A DNA stretch of 64,000 nt from Ceratopteris richardii (GCA_020310875.1 CM035422.1:53620894-53684893); one strand, 5' to 3'. Positions 18,965 through 30,282 are shown, counted from the first letter of the stretch. The notes: generated from the sequence alone by a model not told the origin. Program-made: numbers and translations.

Positions 18965-20161
18965 AATAGGATAAGAGGAGTTGTTGGCGCATGTAACAGT
19001 ATTCCCTGTAGGGGCAGGCTCGAGTGAAGAGAAGAAACTATGCTACGAGGTAATATGTTTGGTTGCTCCACTGTCAAAATACCAAACATCTGAGTCTACT
19101 GCAGACATGCACTGATCATGAGAAGATGGGTCAAAACTGTAGACAGTAGTTAACGCCCATTCTTCTTCCTGCACAAGATTTGCAGACTCTGTTTTTGGTG
19201 TAGAGGCCTCTGCAACAACCATTCCAGCCTCTTTCTTTTTTGCCTCTTTAGCAGCCAGTTTTGGACAGTTCTTTATGATATGATCATTCCCTTTACAGTA
19301 TTTTCAAAACAATTTGTGCTTTTCTAATTTCTTCTCATCTTTATCTTCCTTCTTCGAATATGCAGAATTAGCAGATTTCTGCCTACTAGTTGAAGAGCTC
19401 CATTTTCCTTTGCCCTTCTGACTAGCCAAGAAAGCTTGATTTGCAACTCGCATAATGGACCTGTTTTGCCTGGACTGATCTTCCTGCAACAGAACAGAGA
19501 CTAACTCCTCAAATGATAAGGCATTTGGATTGCCTTTCATCATCAACTGAAGAGTAGAAGCAAAACTCTGATATGAATCAGGAAGACCATTCAGAATGGT
19601 CTGCACAAGTGAGCTATTTGGTATAACCTCATCAGCAGAAATCAACTATTCCTTCAAGTCTTCGATCTTCATTAGGAAACTGTCCATAGAATCACCTTCA
19701 TTCATGTGCTCACTCTCCAACTGTTTTCGGAGGTAAGCAACACGAGCCTCATTCCTAGCTTGGTACAATGTGGTAAGTGTATCCCAAGCATCCTTAGCTA
19801 TTCTACAAGAGCGAATATGAGGAATAATGGCACGTTTGACAGACAAAGCTATCAATGCATGTGCTTGGGCATCTCTGCCATCCCAACAAATCTGCTCTGC
19901 AGTAGGTGCAACAGAAACAACAGCACGAACAAGAATCTGCATAATATCATCTTCGACACCATCTTCATCAGCTCCAGCACCTGTATTTGCAGTACCTGTA
20001 GTCAGATGTGTAACAGGACGTCTTTCGACACCCTGTACAATGTTCCACAATCCTTTTGCAACCAATACATGTCGCATCATATAAGCCCATAATGGGTAGT
20101 TGGTACCATCCAACTTGTCGTCAACAACCAACATACGAAATACATCACTGCTTTCAGCCAT
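18965..20161 (-). pseudogene. C1 gag and protease, broken by stops
   Basis: The piece at 19646-20161 is the gag N-terminus (KLDGTNYPLWAYMMRHVL, a typical copia gag opening). The piece at 19304-19645 continues in the same frame with SLVQTILNGLPDSYQSF. The stop between them replaces one residue. At 19304-19306 a TGA stands exactly where the first cysteine of the zinc knuckle is expected; the rest reads KYCKGNDHIIKNC. Further on, YFDSGATKH near 19055-19085 is the protease active-site loop. The start at 20161 (MAESSDVF) follows the primer site by about 340 bases. Confidence 0.85.
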
Positions 20162-20502
20162 GGCTAGTGACTAAAATACCTTGATGCAAAAAATTGACTG
20201 TATCTCAAAAAGTTGAACAGAACTGCCCCGATGAATTCTGCTAGACCTGTAGCAAGCTTTGATACACTTATACTGGCGAATAGAAATTGGTATATACCTT
20301 TGGCACAAAAAGACGGAATAGCTTGCACAAGCACTGCGATAATGCATCCAGAGGCTGAAACGAGCTCAAATCTCGATTTCAGCACCACATAGCGAAGCTG
20401 TTTTGATCTCTGAAACACCCTGAGTATGCTCACCAAATTTCATGCGAATTTGAGACTGCAAATGGAGGAGTGTCAACGGTGCCATAGATGAAGTGACGAC
20501 AT

Positions 20503-20514
20503 GCTCTGATACCA
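20503..20514 (-). other. Primer binding site of C1, tRNA-iMet type
   Basis: The minus strand reads TGGTATCAGAGC two bases after the 5' LTR. This is a perfect match to the usual initiator-methionine primer complement. Confidence 0.93.
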
Positions 20515-20516
20515 AT

Positions 20517-20747
20517 TGTTGGAGATAGACGTCTGCAGAAGCACGCGAACAACACAAGGAAGAAGAAGAAGCTTGGAGCACAAACACAGAATATTGAATG
20601 TATTACTAGAGAATGTACAAAGATAAGTAGCCCCTTAGGGCAATATGCGTATATACAAGCCAAGGAAAAATAACCTCCTAAAGAGGGAAAAAAGTGCCCC
20701 GACGGTCCTAGTGTGTTCACACACATCACTACCTAAATATATCAACA
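20517..20747 (-). repeat. 5' LTR of C1
   Basis: 231 bp, with TGTTG ... CAACA ends, next to the primer site on the internal side and the ATCTT target duplication on the outside. Confidence 0.93.
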
Positions 20748-22358
20748 ATCTTTTCATATTCTTCCTGGGTGAAATGTGAAAATATCTGCTTGAATATCTT
20801 TTGGCTAGCTCCACTTCTCAATCATGTGATAGGATCTGATGGAATAGCTTTTTGAATACAATCATGTATCCAAAAAATCTAGACAATCATAGAAAGTAGA
20901 TTCTCCAACTGACTGGTACATCAAAAAATCTGAATTTTCTGAAGTCTTCTGAAAGTACAGAATATGAGGTAACTTTTCCAAAACACAAAACCTCAACCCA
21001 GGTTTACAACATCTGTTACAAATACTCTTTTACCTCAAGAGTTAGATAAAGAAGAAATATACTTCTCTACAACTTGTCATATACCAAGTAGCTTTGTATT
21101 GACACTCCAAGAATTCTTTGAGGGAACATATAGCTACTTGCTCAAAAACTTCAACTTATATATAACTCATACCTATGAGTCAAAACATACAAGTTGTCTT
21201 CAAAAATTTGTTGATTTTCTTTCTCTCAATGCAATTCTTTTTCAAATCTACTAAATCATGACCAAGTATCATGCAAAACAAGAAATTGCTTCTTCTTTAA
21301 ACTATCTTCACACAAGATGTTCTCGTAGACTTGTCTTTGAATGTAGAGGATAAAATAGAAAAAGTATATGGAAAATATGAGAGAAAAGGAATTCTTACTT
21401 TCCCTTTGGAAATATTGGACTTTCTTCTTCTGCATCTTTCTTCCACGTGATGATGATGTCAACATCTTCAAACTTCTCTTCCATACCTTTTGTTCTCTTC
21501 ATCTTGAAGTAGCAAGCACTCTTGACTTATTCAAATGACCTTTTTCTCTTCCTCTAGTGCTAAGATTTAAGAGACAAAACAAACATGGTATACAATTGGA
21601 AGTGAATATAGAATGATGTTTTACTATCTCCTCATATCTCTGAATCAAAACTCTACTTCAAATGTGATTGATATGACTGAAGTCATCAACCTTTTCCTTG
21701 AATGATGAATTACCTTTCTAGAGTTACCTCTCTAGATACAAAATGTGAGAGAAAAACTTCCAACCAACTTACAACATAAAATTGGCTGAAAAAAAAAACT
21801 CATTCCATCTCCAACACAAAATTGGCTTCTTAGATGAGCTTTCTTGCCATGAAAGAGATCTCTCAAAACTCTCTAGAAAAAGAAACTCTAGATACCTTTT
21901 TTGATGTATCCTTTAAATTTCAAATAATGAAAGTATATAAAAGCACTCATTGAATCCTTCAAAGCTCTTCATAATTGATCTTCTAAGATATGAGCTTCAA
22001 ATGATAATCTGATAGTAGAAACTAATACCTATGATTTGATGTTGATCTGATTCCTTCATCTTCTCCAAACCATTTTTTTTCCTTGAATTTGAAGTAGCCT
22101 TTTCTTCATCAAGTCTGGGTCTTGAAATAATGCTTCTGTAAAGTATTTTCATACTCTTCCAAAAGTATTCAGCTACTAACATATCATCAACTTCATACTC
22201 CACACTAATGAATAAACATGTAATAGAATTGTCTAATTCTCAAATCTCTACTCATCTAGATTAAGTGTGTATGTCAAATGTCAAATGTTAGAAGATGCTC
22301 TTAAATCAAATGTTGTAAACCTAGAAGTCTAGGAACCTGGGAAACTGAGAGCCTAAAT

Positions 22359-22392
22359 GCTCTGATATCAAAACCCTAAAGCTGTGATACCA
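22359..22392 (-). other. Double primer-site-like sequence of K1
   Basis: Two copies of a tRNA-iMet-complement-like 12-mer lie in tandem on the minus strand: one at 22381-22392 (one mismatch, at the LTR boundary) and one at 22359-22370 (one mismatch). K2 has the same pair at 53645-53656 and 53615-53626. The LTR-proximal copy is in the standard position. Confidence 0.7.
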
Positions 22393-22394
22393 AA

Positions 22395-23732
22395 TGTTGG
22401 AAATTTAGTAGGCCCATTACTAATACCACACGTCCAAGTTCCATAGGTCCAAGATCTACAACACATATTCCAACAATCTTCCAATATTGACAAAACATGA
22501 ACATACCACACATAACCATACAATGATGAGACAAAGGTAGAGAAAGATTAGACACCATGTGTAAAGTGTTACATAAGCCATTGCTTACTCACAGTATCAT
22601 ATATAAAAATGTCAATTTACAATGTGGGAATCAAAATCTCAATCACTCTATGTGAACAAAAATAGATGGATGAGTGAATGTACAAATGTAACAAACATAT
22701 TCAGATGTATGGATAGAAATCTGAATATATATGAGATGTGTGACCTAACAGAATGTAGAAGAGTGAATATGTGTGATAGAAAGAGGAAGGATCAGTCTAA
22801 AACTGATAATCAGCAAACCGTCATCTAACTTTAGGCTATGGAAGACCCTAAGTCAGAAATGTGTGTGAAAGATCACATACTTACAAAAGTAGCAAATAAT
22901 GCTACCAAGTTTGCTGCTAGAAATCCTCAAACTCATGTGAATACATCTTCTCCAACACCTCATCCAAATATGCATAAAACATACATGCACTGATTCTCTT
23001 GTACCTATGCCGAATAGGAGTCCTCTTGATATGGATGCCACTGCCTCCATAAACTCCAAGTAGTACCTGTGTGCATAAAGAGAATATGTACCTGAATTCT
23101 TAACATAAGATGCAAATCTTATGTGAACCACCATCCAATGTCTTTGAAGTAAACCGAAATCTTCATGTAGAAGACAATCTTCAAATACATTATGTAGATG
23201 GATGATCCACACCACCAAGCTGCTGATAGGTAAGTCTTCTCCATAAGCAAGAGCGTGAGCACAATCTTCTCCTCCAAGAAGAACTCCATAGCTGCTCCTC
23301 AACTTGCTCCAAAAGAGCACCATGGGTGCCCCATGTGCTAAGAAGCACCACCTCTAATGAGGGACCAAGCTCCAAAGCTTGTGTTGAACTTGGTGAAGGA
23401 TACATGAACAATTGAACCCATGGCTTCTTATATAGCTTTGATTATATCTTGAAAAGCACCACCAAAAGATATCGCTCCAATAAAACAAAAACAATAGGAT
23501 CGCTACGGAAAGCCTTCATCGAAAATCACGTCGTTGTTTTTTAAAAGCATGTAAACTTGATTTGCATTTTCGCACTGCCGATCGTGGGACTGGAACGTGG
23601 ACCACAAGGTTGGGAGGATACTCATGTAGCCAAGGCACCTAGTGCTTTTACTCTTAGAGGACGTATAACAGAACTTTATACATGCTGGATACTATGATCA
23701 ATTTTGACTATTGAGACATTATTTTCCAACGA
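22395..23732 (-). repeat. 5' LTR of K1
   Basis: The start TGTTGGAAAT and the first kilobase match the K2 LTRs. From about 23420 outward the U3 part diverges from K2 although a TATATAG box is kept near 23431. The outer end is placed at the CCAAC near 23730 by analogy with the TTTCCAACA end of K2 and is uncertain. Short ORFs in it (22853-23323, 23190-23411) recur in degraded form in all copies and show no domain. Confidence 0.65.
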
Positions 23733-23927
23733 CGTGGTTGTTGTGATGCTCGGTGACCGTCATGTTGGTCCCCCTGAACCATCACGATGGTGTGAGATTG
23801 TCAAGATGGTCTACTTGAGCCATCACGATGGTGTGAGCCAATCGAAATGGTGACACCCCATTGTGATGGCTTGAGCCAATTGTGATGGTCCACCAAAGTG
23901 CTGATTTACAAGATGCATCTATAGATT

Positions 23928-23959
<32 letters not shown>

Positions 23960-24180
23960 CTATGCGATGGTATAGACACATGCCAAAAATTTCAAACTTG
24001 TCAGACCATTGCAATGGTCTGACACCTACAATAGAACTCAAAGAAAATTGCAAATTTTACCTTTTTAGAGCTTCCCTGCTTTATTGGATTGCTTTACTTG
24101 CAAGAAAACTCACAAACACATGAGCATGAACTCGCTCAAGTACTCTCTCACTCTCTCTCACAAAGAAGAGCCTCATAACA
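23733..24180 (-). repeat. Decayed fragment of an A-type leader with motif array
   Basis: About seven degenerate copies of the TCGCGATGG motif occur between 23770 and 24020, mostly with TCACGATGG, TTGTGATGG or TTGCAATGG in place of the CpG form. The unique blocks GGTCCACCAAAGTG and GCAAGAAAACTCACAAACACA also follow in the same order as at 15337-15560. It has no LTR or primer site attached, so it is a stranded piece of another family member. A GT dinucleotide run lies at 23928-23949. Confidence 0.75.
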
Positions 24181-24189
24181 CATTTTTAA

Positions 24190-25745
24190 CATTGCTCTAA
24201 TGCTAGATATCATGGGCTTGATAAAGGAACCTACCACCATTGAAGAAGCCCTTGATGATCCAAGTTGGAGAGCAACAATGCAGTTTGAGTATGATAGTAT
24301 ACTTAACAATGATACATGGGATGTAGTCGACTTGCCACCAAAGAAGAAGGTCATAGGTAATAAATGGATTTAGAAAGCTAAGTATAAACTAGATGGCACA
24401 TTAGAAACGTATAAGGCAAGATTAGTTGCACAGAGTTTTTCACAAATCAAAGAATTTGACGTTCAAGAAACTTTTGCACCAACGACATGCATGACAACTA
24501 TTCAGACAGTACTTGGAATAGTTGCACAAAAGGCTTGGCCTAATTTTTAGATGGATGTCAAATCTACATTTTTGAATGGTCACCTCAAGGAGGAGGTATA
24601 TGTATCTCAACCATCAGGTTTTGAGGTGCCCAATTCAGAAAACAAAGTTTGCAAGTTGAAGAAAGCTTTGTATGGACTTAAGAAGGCACCATGGGATTGG
24701 TAACAACAAGTAGATAATTTTTTCAAAAATGTGTTTTGAAAGTACTTTTGATGCTAACTTGTATGTAACAAAAAGGGATAGCAAGCTCGTTGTTGTCATT
24801 GTATATGTAAATGATTTGATCAATATAGGAGATCATCAGGGACTCATCAATCAAACTCGGATCAGCTTGGGAACTGAGTTTGAAATGACAGACTTAGGTC
24901 TACTCCATTTTTGTCTAGGAATTGAAGTATGGCAAAGAAAGGATGGCATTTTCATCTCACAACAAAAATATGCCAAAGAAATTCCCAAGGCATTTGGAAT
25001 GATGGACTGCAAACCAACTAGCACACCTATGGAGGTAAATCATAAGCTATCTATGGATGATAACATGCCTGATGTAGATGCTAAGTATAGAAAGCTCATT
25101 CCGAGTCCTATTTTTATGTGCAACACTAGACTAGAGATTTGCTATGATGTTGGAATATTAAGCAGGTTTTCCAACAAACCTTAGGAGAGTCACTAGAATG
25201 CTGGAATGTGAATTCTAAGGTACATTGTAGGAACCTTGGATTTTGGTATTTTTTATATCACAGGTGATAGACTTCAAGGATATTGTGATTTAGATTGGGC
25301 TAGAGATTGTGATTCTAGAAAATCAGTTTCTAGATATTGTTTCTCACTTGGTTCATGAATATTTTCTTGGGTAAGTAGGAAGCAACCAACTCTCGCACTC
25401 TCCTCCACTAAAGCAGAGTACAAAACAGCTTATTTTGTTTCTAGTCAGGTAGTCTAGTTAAGGAGAATTCTTGCAGATCTATGCTTTCCATCAAATATGG
25501 TGATTGTACTCAAGTGTGATAATCAAAGTTGTATGGCTATTGCAAAGAACCCAATATTTCATGCTCGCACCAAGCCTATAGAGGTACGATAACATTACGT
25601 TTGTGAGTTAATTGAAGAGGAAATTGTGGACCTAGAATATTGCCAAACAGAGGCAAATTGTGCTGACATATTCACTAAAGCACTTGGAAGAGATTAGTTC
25701 AATAGTCATCTTCAACAGATGGGCATAGGATTGAGACCTACTTGA
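24190..25745 (+). pseudogene. D reverse transcriptase and RNase H, decayed
   Basis: RT blocks ALDDPSWRATMQFEYDS, GTLETYKARLVA and [18 protein letters not shown] are separated by in-frame stops (for example after GNKWI, after WPNF and after PWDW). The open frame 24729-25184 gives VYVNDLINIGD, so the second catalytic residue of the YVDD box is asparagine. RNase H follows with GYCDLDWARD, KQPTLALSSTKAEY and FHARTKPIEVR, again with stops. All parts are in the correct copia order with RT after the missing integrase. It is not functional. Confidence 0.85.
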
Positions 25746-25772
25746 TTTATCATTCGGTAAACATTGAGGGGG

Positions 25773-26293
25773 TGTTAGTATATGATTGTATGCACATTTT
25801 GTAAGGCCCCCATTATGAAGAGAAGCCAAACATGCATTACCCAATTGATGGGAATCCCAACTTGCATGTTGGATGATGGTCATATTGGACCATGTAAGGT
25901 ATTGTAAGGAAAGGGAGTTACTAGGATCCCCAATTGTGGGTTCTGGGGCAACGGTGAGCATCGTGAGCTAGGGGGTCCAAGGGGGCCAGCAGGCCCCTTG
26001 GCTAGGGGAGTCCTAGGGGGCTAGCGGGCCCCTTGTGGGGGTCCGGGGGCAGCACCCCTGATGCCAGGATAAAGGGAATATTCCATGGAATATTCCTTAT
26101 CAATGTTAGAAATCATTTATATTTGTTAGGTCAGTTCAACCGGCCTAAGCCGTTTATGGCAATTACGCGTGTGGTGGCTGCCCACACTCTACCACCCATG
26201 TATAGCCGTCCATGGAAATTGTTGAGATTCTCCTATATCCGTTATCTTCTCTATTGCTACTCGTGTGTTATATTGCATAACTATTGTCTTACA
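25773..26293 (+). repeat. 3' LTR of D (about 521 bp)
   Basis: It begins TGTTAG right after the purine tract and is taken to end CTTACA at 26293, where copia E sequence starts. It contains a G/C-rich stretch (25970-26056) with near-repeats of CTAGGGGG and GGCCCCTTG that can fold, and a 22-bp perfect palindrome at 26075-26096. Confidence 0.7.
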
Positions 26294-26793
26294 GAAGGAA
26301 ACAAGTATGCCTAATTGCTATTGGGCTAATGCAACAACCATTGCAACATACATCATGAACAAAGCTCCCACACTACATTTCCATGCTAATACATCCTAGG
26401 AAGCTTGGTACAATAGGAAACCAAATGTATCACACTTGAAATTCTTTGGATGTACATGGTATGGGTTGATTCTAAGTGAATTAAGGAGTAAAATTGATGA
26501 TAGATTAGAGATAAATCACATGCAGGTACACACCACAATAAAATGGTGTAGCAGAAAGGAACAATAGGTATGTTGTAGAATGTGCTAGGGCTATAATGAA
26601 GGAAATGGGTATGCCTAATTGCTATTGGGTGAATGCAACAATCATTGGAATATACATCACGAACAAAGCTCCCACATCACATTCCCATGCTAATACACCC
26701 TATGAAGCCTGGTACAATAGGAAAACAAATGTATCACACTTGAGAGTCTTTGGATGTTTATGGTATGGATTAACTCCAAGTAATTAAGGAGCT
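26294..26793 (+). pseudogene. E integrase C-terminal part, tandemly duplicated
   Basis: The segment MPNCYWANATTIATYIMNKA (26307 onward) is repeated 304 bases later as MPNCYWVNATIIGIYITNKA (26611 onward). Both continue through EAWYNRK and VSHL to FGC. Upstream of the second copy, NGVAERNNR (from about 26545) is the expected integrase sequence just before this block. The two copies differ at roughly one base in ten, so the duplication is old. This block corresponds to the end of the integrase core. Confidence 0.75.
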
Positions 26794-28700
26794 AACAATA
26801 TTAAGGGATGTCATATTTGATGAGCTTCCACCTTGGTATGCTTAAAATCTATATATGCAAGAAAATGAAGATGATGAAAGGAAGTTGTAAAGTCAAGAAC
26901 TAGAGAGCATGTTCCTTAGCGGAGCAAGGGATTCAAGTAATCACTCATCATGGAAAAGAAAACATCCTACATCAAGCCAAATTAGTGATGCAAGGATATA
27001 GGAAAATACTAAAACAACAGAGATAGAAGAAGATGAAGACTTATGGATTGAGCTCAATGTAGACCATCATGCAAAGAAGGGGGAGAGATCAAAGGTCAAG
27101 AATTAATATCGAATCAATGGAATGGTGAGACAAGAAGGTTTGATAGGGTAAGGTATCCATTTGAAAGAATTACCTATGATTCATTTATGGCCAAAAACTA
27201 TGCATATATGAGCAAGGTAGTTGAAGAACCCACATGTTTTGAAGAAGAAAATACATGTAGGGAAGGGCAAGAGATTATGTAGGAGGAGATCAAAACTTTG
27301 GAGGATAATAAAACATGGAGACTATTTCCAAGAAAGAAGGATATAATTGGTCATTGGAAACAAGTGGGTATATAAGCTAAGGCAACATTAAGATGGCAGT
27401 ATTGCAAGATATAAAGCTACGCTTGTAGCTAAAGGTTTTGCTCAGAAGTATGGAGTAGACTATGAAAAAACACTTAGTCCTATGGCTAAGATGACTACCA
27501 TGGAAAAAAACATTGAAATTGCAGCAAGCAAGCATTGAAAGATGTATCAATAGGATGTGAAGACTCTTTTTCTCAATGGAGAGCTAGAGGAGGTAGTATA
27601 CATGGACCAACCATTAGGGTTTGAAGATATAATTAGGAATGATTAAGTTTGTAGGTTAAAGAAGGCACTCTAAGGTCTCAAGAAAGACCTAAGGGCATGG
27701 AAGCAAAGGCTTGTGGACTACTTGAGCAATCTTGGATAGAATCAAAGCAAAGAAAATCCATCATTGTTCTACAAAAGACAAGGCGAAGCATTTGTCTAGT
27801 TATGTGTGTATGTGGATGATTTTATTATTATAGATGAACATTAAGAAGGCATCAAGGATATCAAAGAGAAGCTTGGGAAGGAGTTCAAGATCTCAAGTCT
27901 TGTAGATCTAATATAATTCTTATGCATTGAAGTCCTATATAAGGATAATGGTATTTGGCATATGTAAAGAAATTATATCTTGGAGGCATTGAAGGAGTAT
28001 GGACTCATAGGATGTAGTCCATTGAAAATCCCAATGGAAGTAAACATGAAACTAACTTCAGTGGAAGGTAATGAATTTCAAGATCCACATTTATACATTT
28101 CTATATTGGGCTCTTTGAATTATGCCACTATCTCAAGGCCTCACCTAGCATATTAACTTGGTGTGCTATCTCAAGTCATGCACACACTTAGGGTTCCACA
28201 TCTACTTATAGCTAAAAGAGTACTAAGATATATCAAGAGTACCTTAAATGAAGGTCTTTTCTATCTCTTTGGTGATGATTTGTAGGTGAACGTATATAGA
28301 GATGCTAGTTATGTTCGATCCAACGAAGATAAGAGAACTACAAGTGGATATGCAGTGATGCTTGGCAATAAGTTAATCTCATGGATGGAAAAGAAATAAC
28401 CTACATTTGCTCTATCTTCCAAAGAAGTTGAATACAGAGCATTAACACAAGTTAGATGTATGTTTATGTGGCTCAAGAAGCTCATGGTTGAACTAAACTT
28501 TTACATCAATTAGTTTCCAATTATGTCTGATAACATGATTAGTGTGTACCTATCTACCAACCTATGTTCCATGCTAGGAGCAAACACATATAGGTAGCAC
28601 ATCATTGTGCTACCATGTTTACCAAAGCATTGGACTCAATCAAGCTTACGAACTTCAAAAGAGGCATTGGAAGGATGGAGCTAGGATGAAGACTTGGAGG
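26794..28700 (+). pseudogene. E reverse transcriptase and RNase H, heavily decayed
   Basis: A linker of about 300 bases is followed by RT blocks GSIARYKATLVAKGFAQKYG, FLNGELEEVVYMDQP and VYVDDFIII, with the catalytic YVDD kept. RNase H blocks VYRDASYV, RTTSGYAVML and PTFALSSKEVEYRA follow. At least fifteen stops interrupt it. The order is that of copia pol and the product is not functional. Confidence 0.8.
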
Positions 28701-28718
28701 TTGAAGCTTGACAGGGAG

Positions 28719-29638
28719 TGTTGAAATTCAAGCTCAAGCCTTAGGAGCTTATGGAACGTTTGAATGGATTTCACTTGGATCAATATGAATCAAGAAGTCA
28801 AGCATGAGAAATTGTATTGAAATTTGAATTTGAAAGCCACCTTTGTACGACCAAAAGTGACTTAGGTGCGATAAAGCCAATGATTTAGGAAAAAGCTCCC
28901 TATCATCAAGGGCATCTTTTCCAGTTTATATATACACACATTGTACTTTGAATTCATATGATCCCACATGTGTAAGCTCTCATAGGATTTGAATAAAGTA
29001 GTAGATCCCTTGCTTAGGAAGCCCCCTACGTACTTGAGTAATTTCAATAGATTTGTATAGGCATATCTACCTCACATATTTTTGTGTGTAGGAGCTAGAT
29101 AGATCTGAGTGTTAAGAGTTCCCTTATCATTTTGTATCCATTTATTATAATCATTGGCTTGTTATAAATCTACCACTTTGTTATAAACTTGACTTGAAGC
29201 TCATGTATAAACTCTGCATATCTGAGAGAAATTGATCTATAGGTGAACAATGGTCATTATTTGCATGCTCGGAGAAGGCAATAACTAGTCTGTCTTGGAG
29301 GCATTGCTTCTCAAAGAAGGAGTGAACATTTTTAGTGAGATAATTTGCATTATCAAGTCTTTTAGTTTAGTTTGTGTGTGAAAAAGATATCGGGTTCACT
29401 CCTCAAGAGTTTAGAAAATTGTACATTTGAGAGAACAGATGTATCTCTGAGTGTGCGTGTAAGGTCATCTATGTTTCAAAGCTACATTGGGAAGTAAATT
29501 CTCCCATCATTTTATTTGTAGAAAATTTTGATTATTCAACACTTGTATTCAAGACCAGCCATTTTAGTATTCTTTAAGATTTTTTTTTTGTTATTTTTTG
29601 TGATCTATTTATAGCTCCCATGAGTGTCTGAATCAACA
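28719..29638 (+). repeat. LTR of E (920 bp)
   Basis: The ends are TGTTGAAATTC and GAATCAACA, an imperfect inverted repeat. A purine-rich GACAGGGAG precedes it, as for a 3' LTR. The sequence TGGTATTACACGTGAGC follows, as for a 5' LTR with a degenerate iMet primer site. The LTR is therefore flanked by internal-type sequence on both sides. Confidence 0.65.
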
Positions 29639-29866
29639 GTTGGTATTACACGTGAGCTTATTTGTCAAGAAGAAGCTACAAAGAAAAGGGTATGACCTCC
29701 CTAGTGGGACGAGCCTTGGTGCTTGTCAAGCCTCCTTAACCTACCCAAGGGAGGCTAAAGGAGCCCAGATAGGTGACTAGAGATATCAACAATGGAGACT
29801 GTCAGCATCATCTGCAAGGCTTCTCTTGGGAAGATATGAGGTAATGAACTCATTGCACCTTATATA
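29639..29866 (+). other. Internal-type sequence after the E LTR
   Basis: It starts with a primer-site-like TGGTAT and contains ATGGAGACTGTCAGC, which could be a relic of a gag start, but no supportable ORF. The last five bases (ATATA, 29862-29866) are one copy of the F target duplication. Confidence 0.4.
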
Positions 29867-30282
29867 TGTGGAGAGTACGCATGTGGAAGCAAAATGAAAA
29901 GTAAAGTACTCTCACAAAACAAAGAATGTGTGAGACACAAAATGAGTAGACCATGAAATGGGTAAACTCATGTGGATTAGAAATGAGCTTGCCAAGAGCA
30001 TGGAGTAGGCTCCTTAAGCTTCTAACCAAGTACAAATGAGGGGAGAGGCCCTCCTTATATAGATTTGGGAGGGGCTCTAAAAAGTACATCATATGTGGGA
30101 TAAGTCTCCTGAAAGGAGAATGAATACAACTGGTAGAAGCACATGGCAAGGTACCCAAATACAAAACAAATACAATATAAAATGGAAATAGACTAGAAAT
30201 GGAGTGCCTCTTGGATACAAAATGGAGATGCACTCACACGGATACAAATGTAGATGAAGTAGAAGAAATCATGTCATCAACA
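29867..30282 (-). repeat. 3' LTR of F
   Basis: In minus orientation it starts TGTTGATGAC at 30282, right after the purine tract AGCTGCAGAGGGGG (30283-30296), and ends CTCTCCACA at 29867. A TATATAAGG box lies on the minus strand near 30053-30062. Confidence 0.92.

Larger units (their letters stand above)
17444..20747 (-). mobile_element. C1: internally deleted Ty1/copia retrotransposon with intact ends
   Basis: Two LTRs of 231 bp (17444-17674 and 20517-20747) flank a minus-strand internal region with a primer site, gag, protease and integrase. The 5-bp flanks are identical (ATCTT at 17439-17443 and 20748-20752). The matching locus in K2, near 52036-52046, shows the uninterrupted sequence, so this is a verified insertion with a paralogous empty site. 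RT and most of RNase H are deleted. The LTRs differ at about 14 of 231 positions by hand count. Confidence 0.93.
16472..23732 (-). mobile_element. K1: non-coding LTR element, truncated by element A and interrupted by C1
   Basis: The interval 16472-22394 (without C1) matches the internal part of K2 (about 50960-53658) along its length in the same order and strand. It is followed by an LTR at 22395-23732. No ORF with a recognisable domain is found in either copy. The missing terminal part corresponds to K2 50505-50960 and would lie beyond element A. With an iMet-type primer site and an LTR of more than 1.3 kb but no gag or pol, this is a large non-autonomous (LARD-like) family. Stretches 16472-17240, 17331-17443 and 20748-22358 hold only this non-coding internal sequence. 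Confidence 0.8.
24181..26293 (+). mobile_element. D: 5'-truncated plus-strand Ty1/copia element with 3' LTR
   Basis: RT and RNase H read in plus orientation from about 24190 to 25745, then a purine tract (CATTGAGGGGG, 25762-25772) and an LTR at 25773-26293. Gag, protease and integrase are missing. The left end abuts the A-type leader fragment without a visible LTR. Confidence 0.8.
26294..29866 (+). mobile_element. E: decayed plus-strand Ty1/copia element with long LTR
   Basis: Integrase end, RT, RNase H, purine tract and a 920-bp LTR follow in plus orientation, with very many stops. After the LTR, internal-type sequence starts with a primer-like TGGTAT. The 5' end is lost against element D. 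The right end is cut by the insertion of F at 29866/42995. Confidence 0.75.

Noticed and set aside
22853..23411. Protein-coding gene in the K1 LTR
   Set aside because: Overlapping frames of similar length lie in a region that recurs as LTR in K2, where the frames are broken. No domain.
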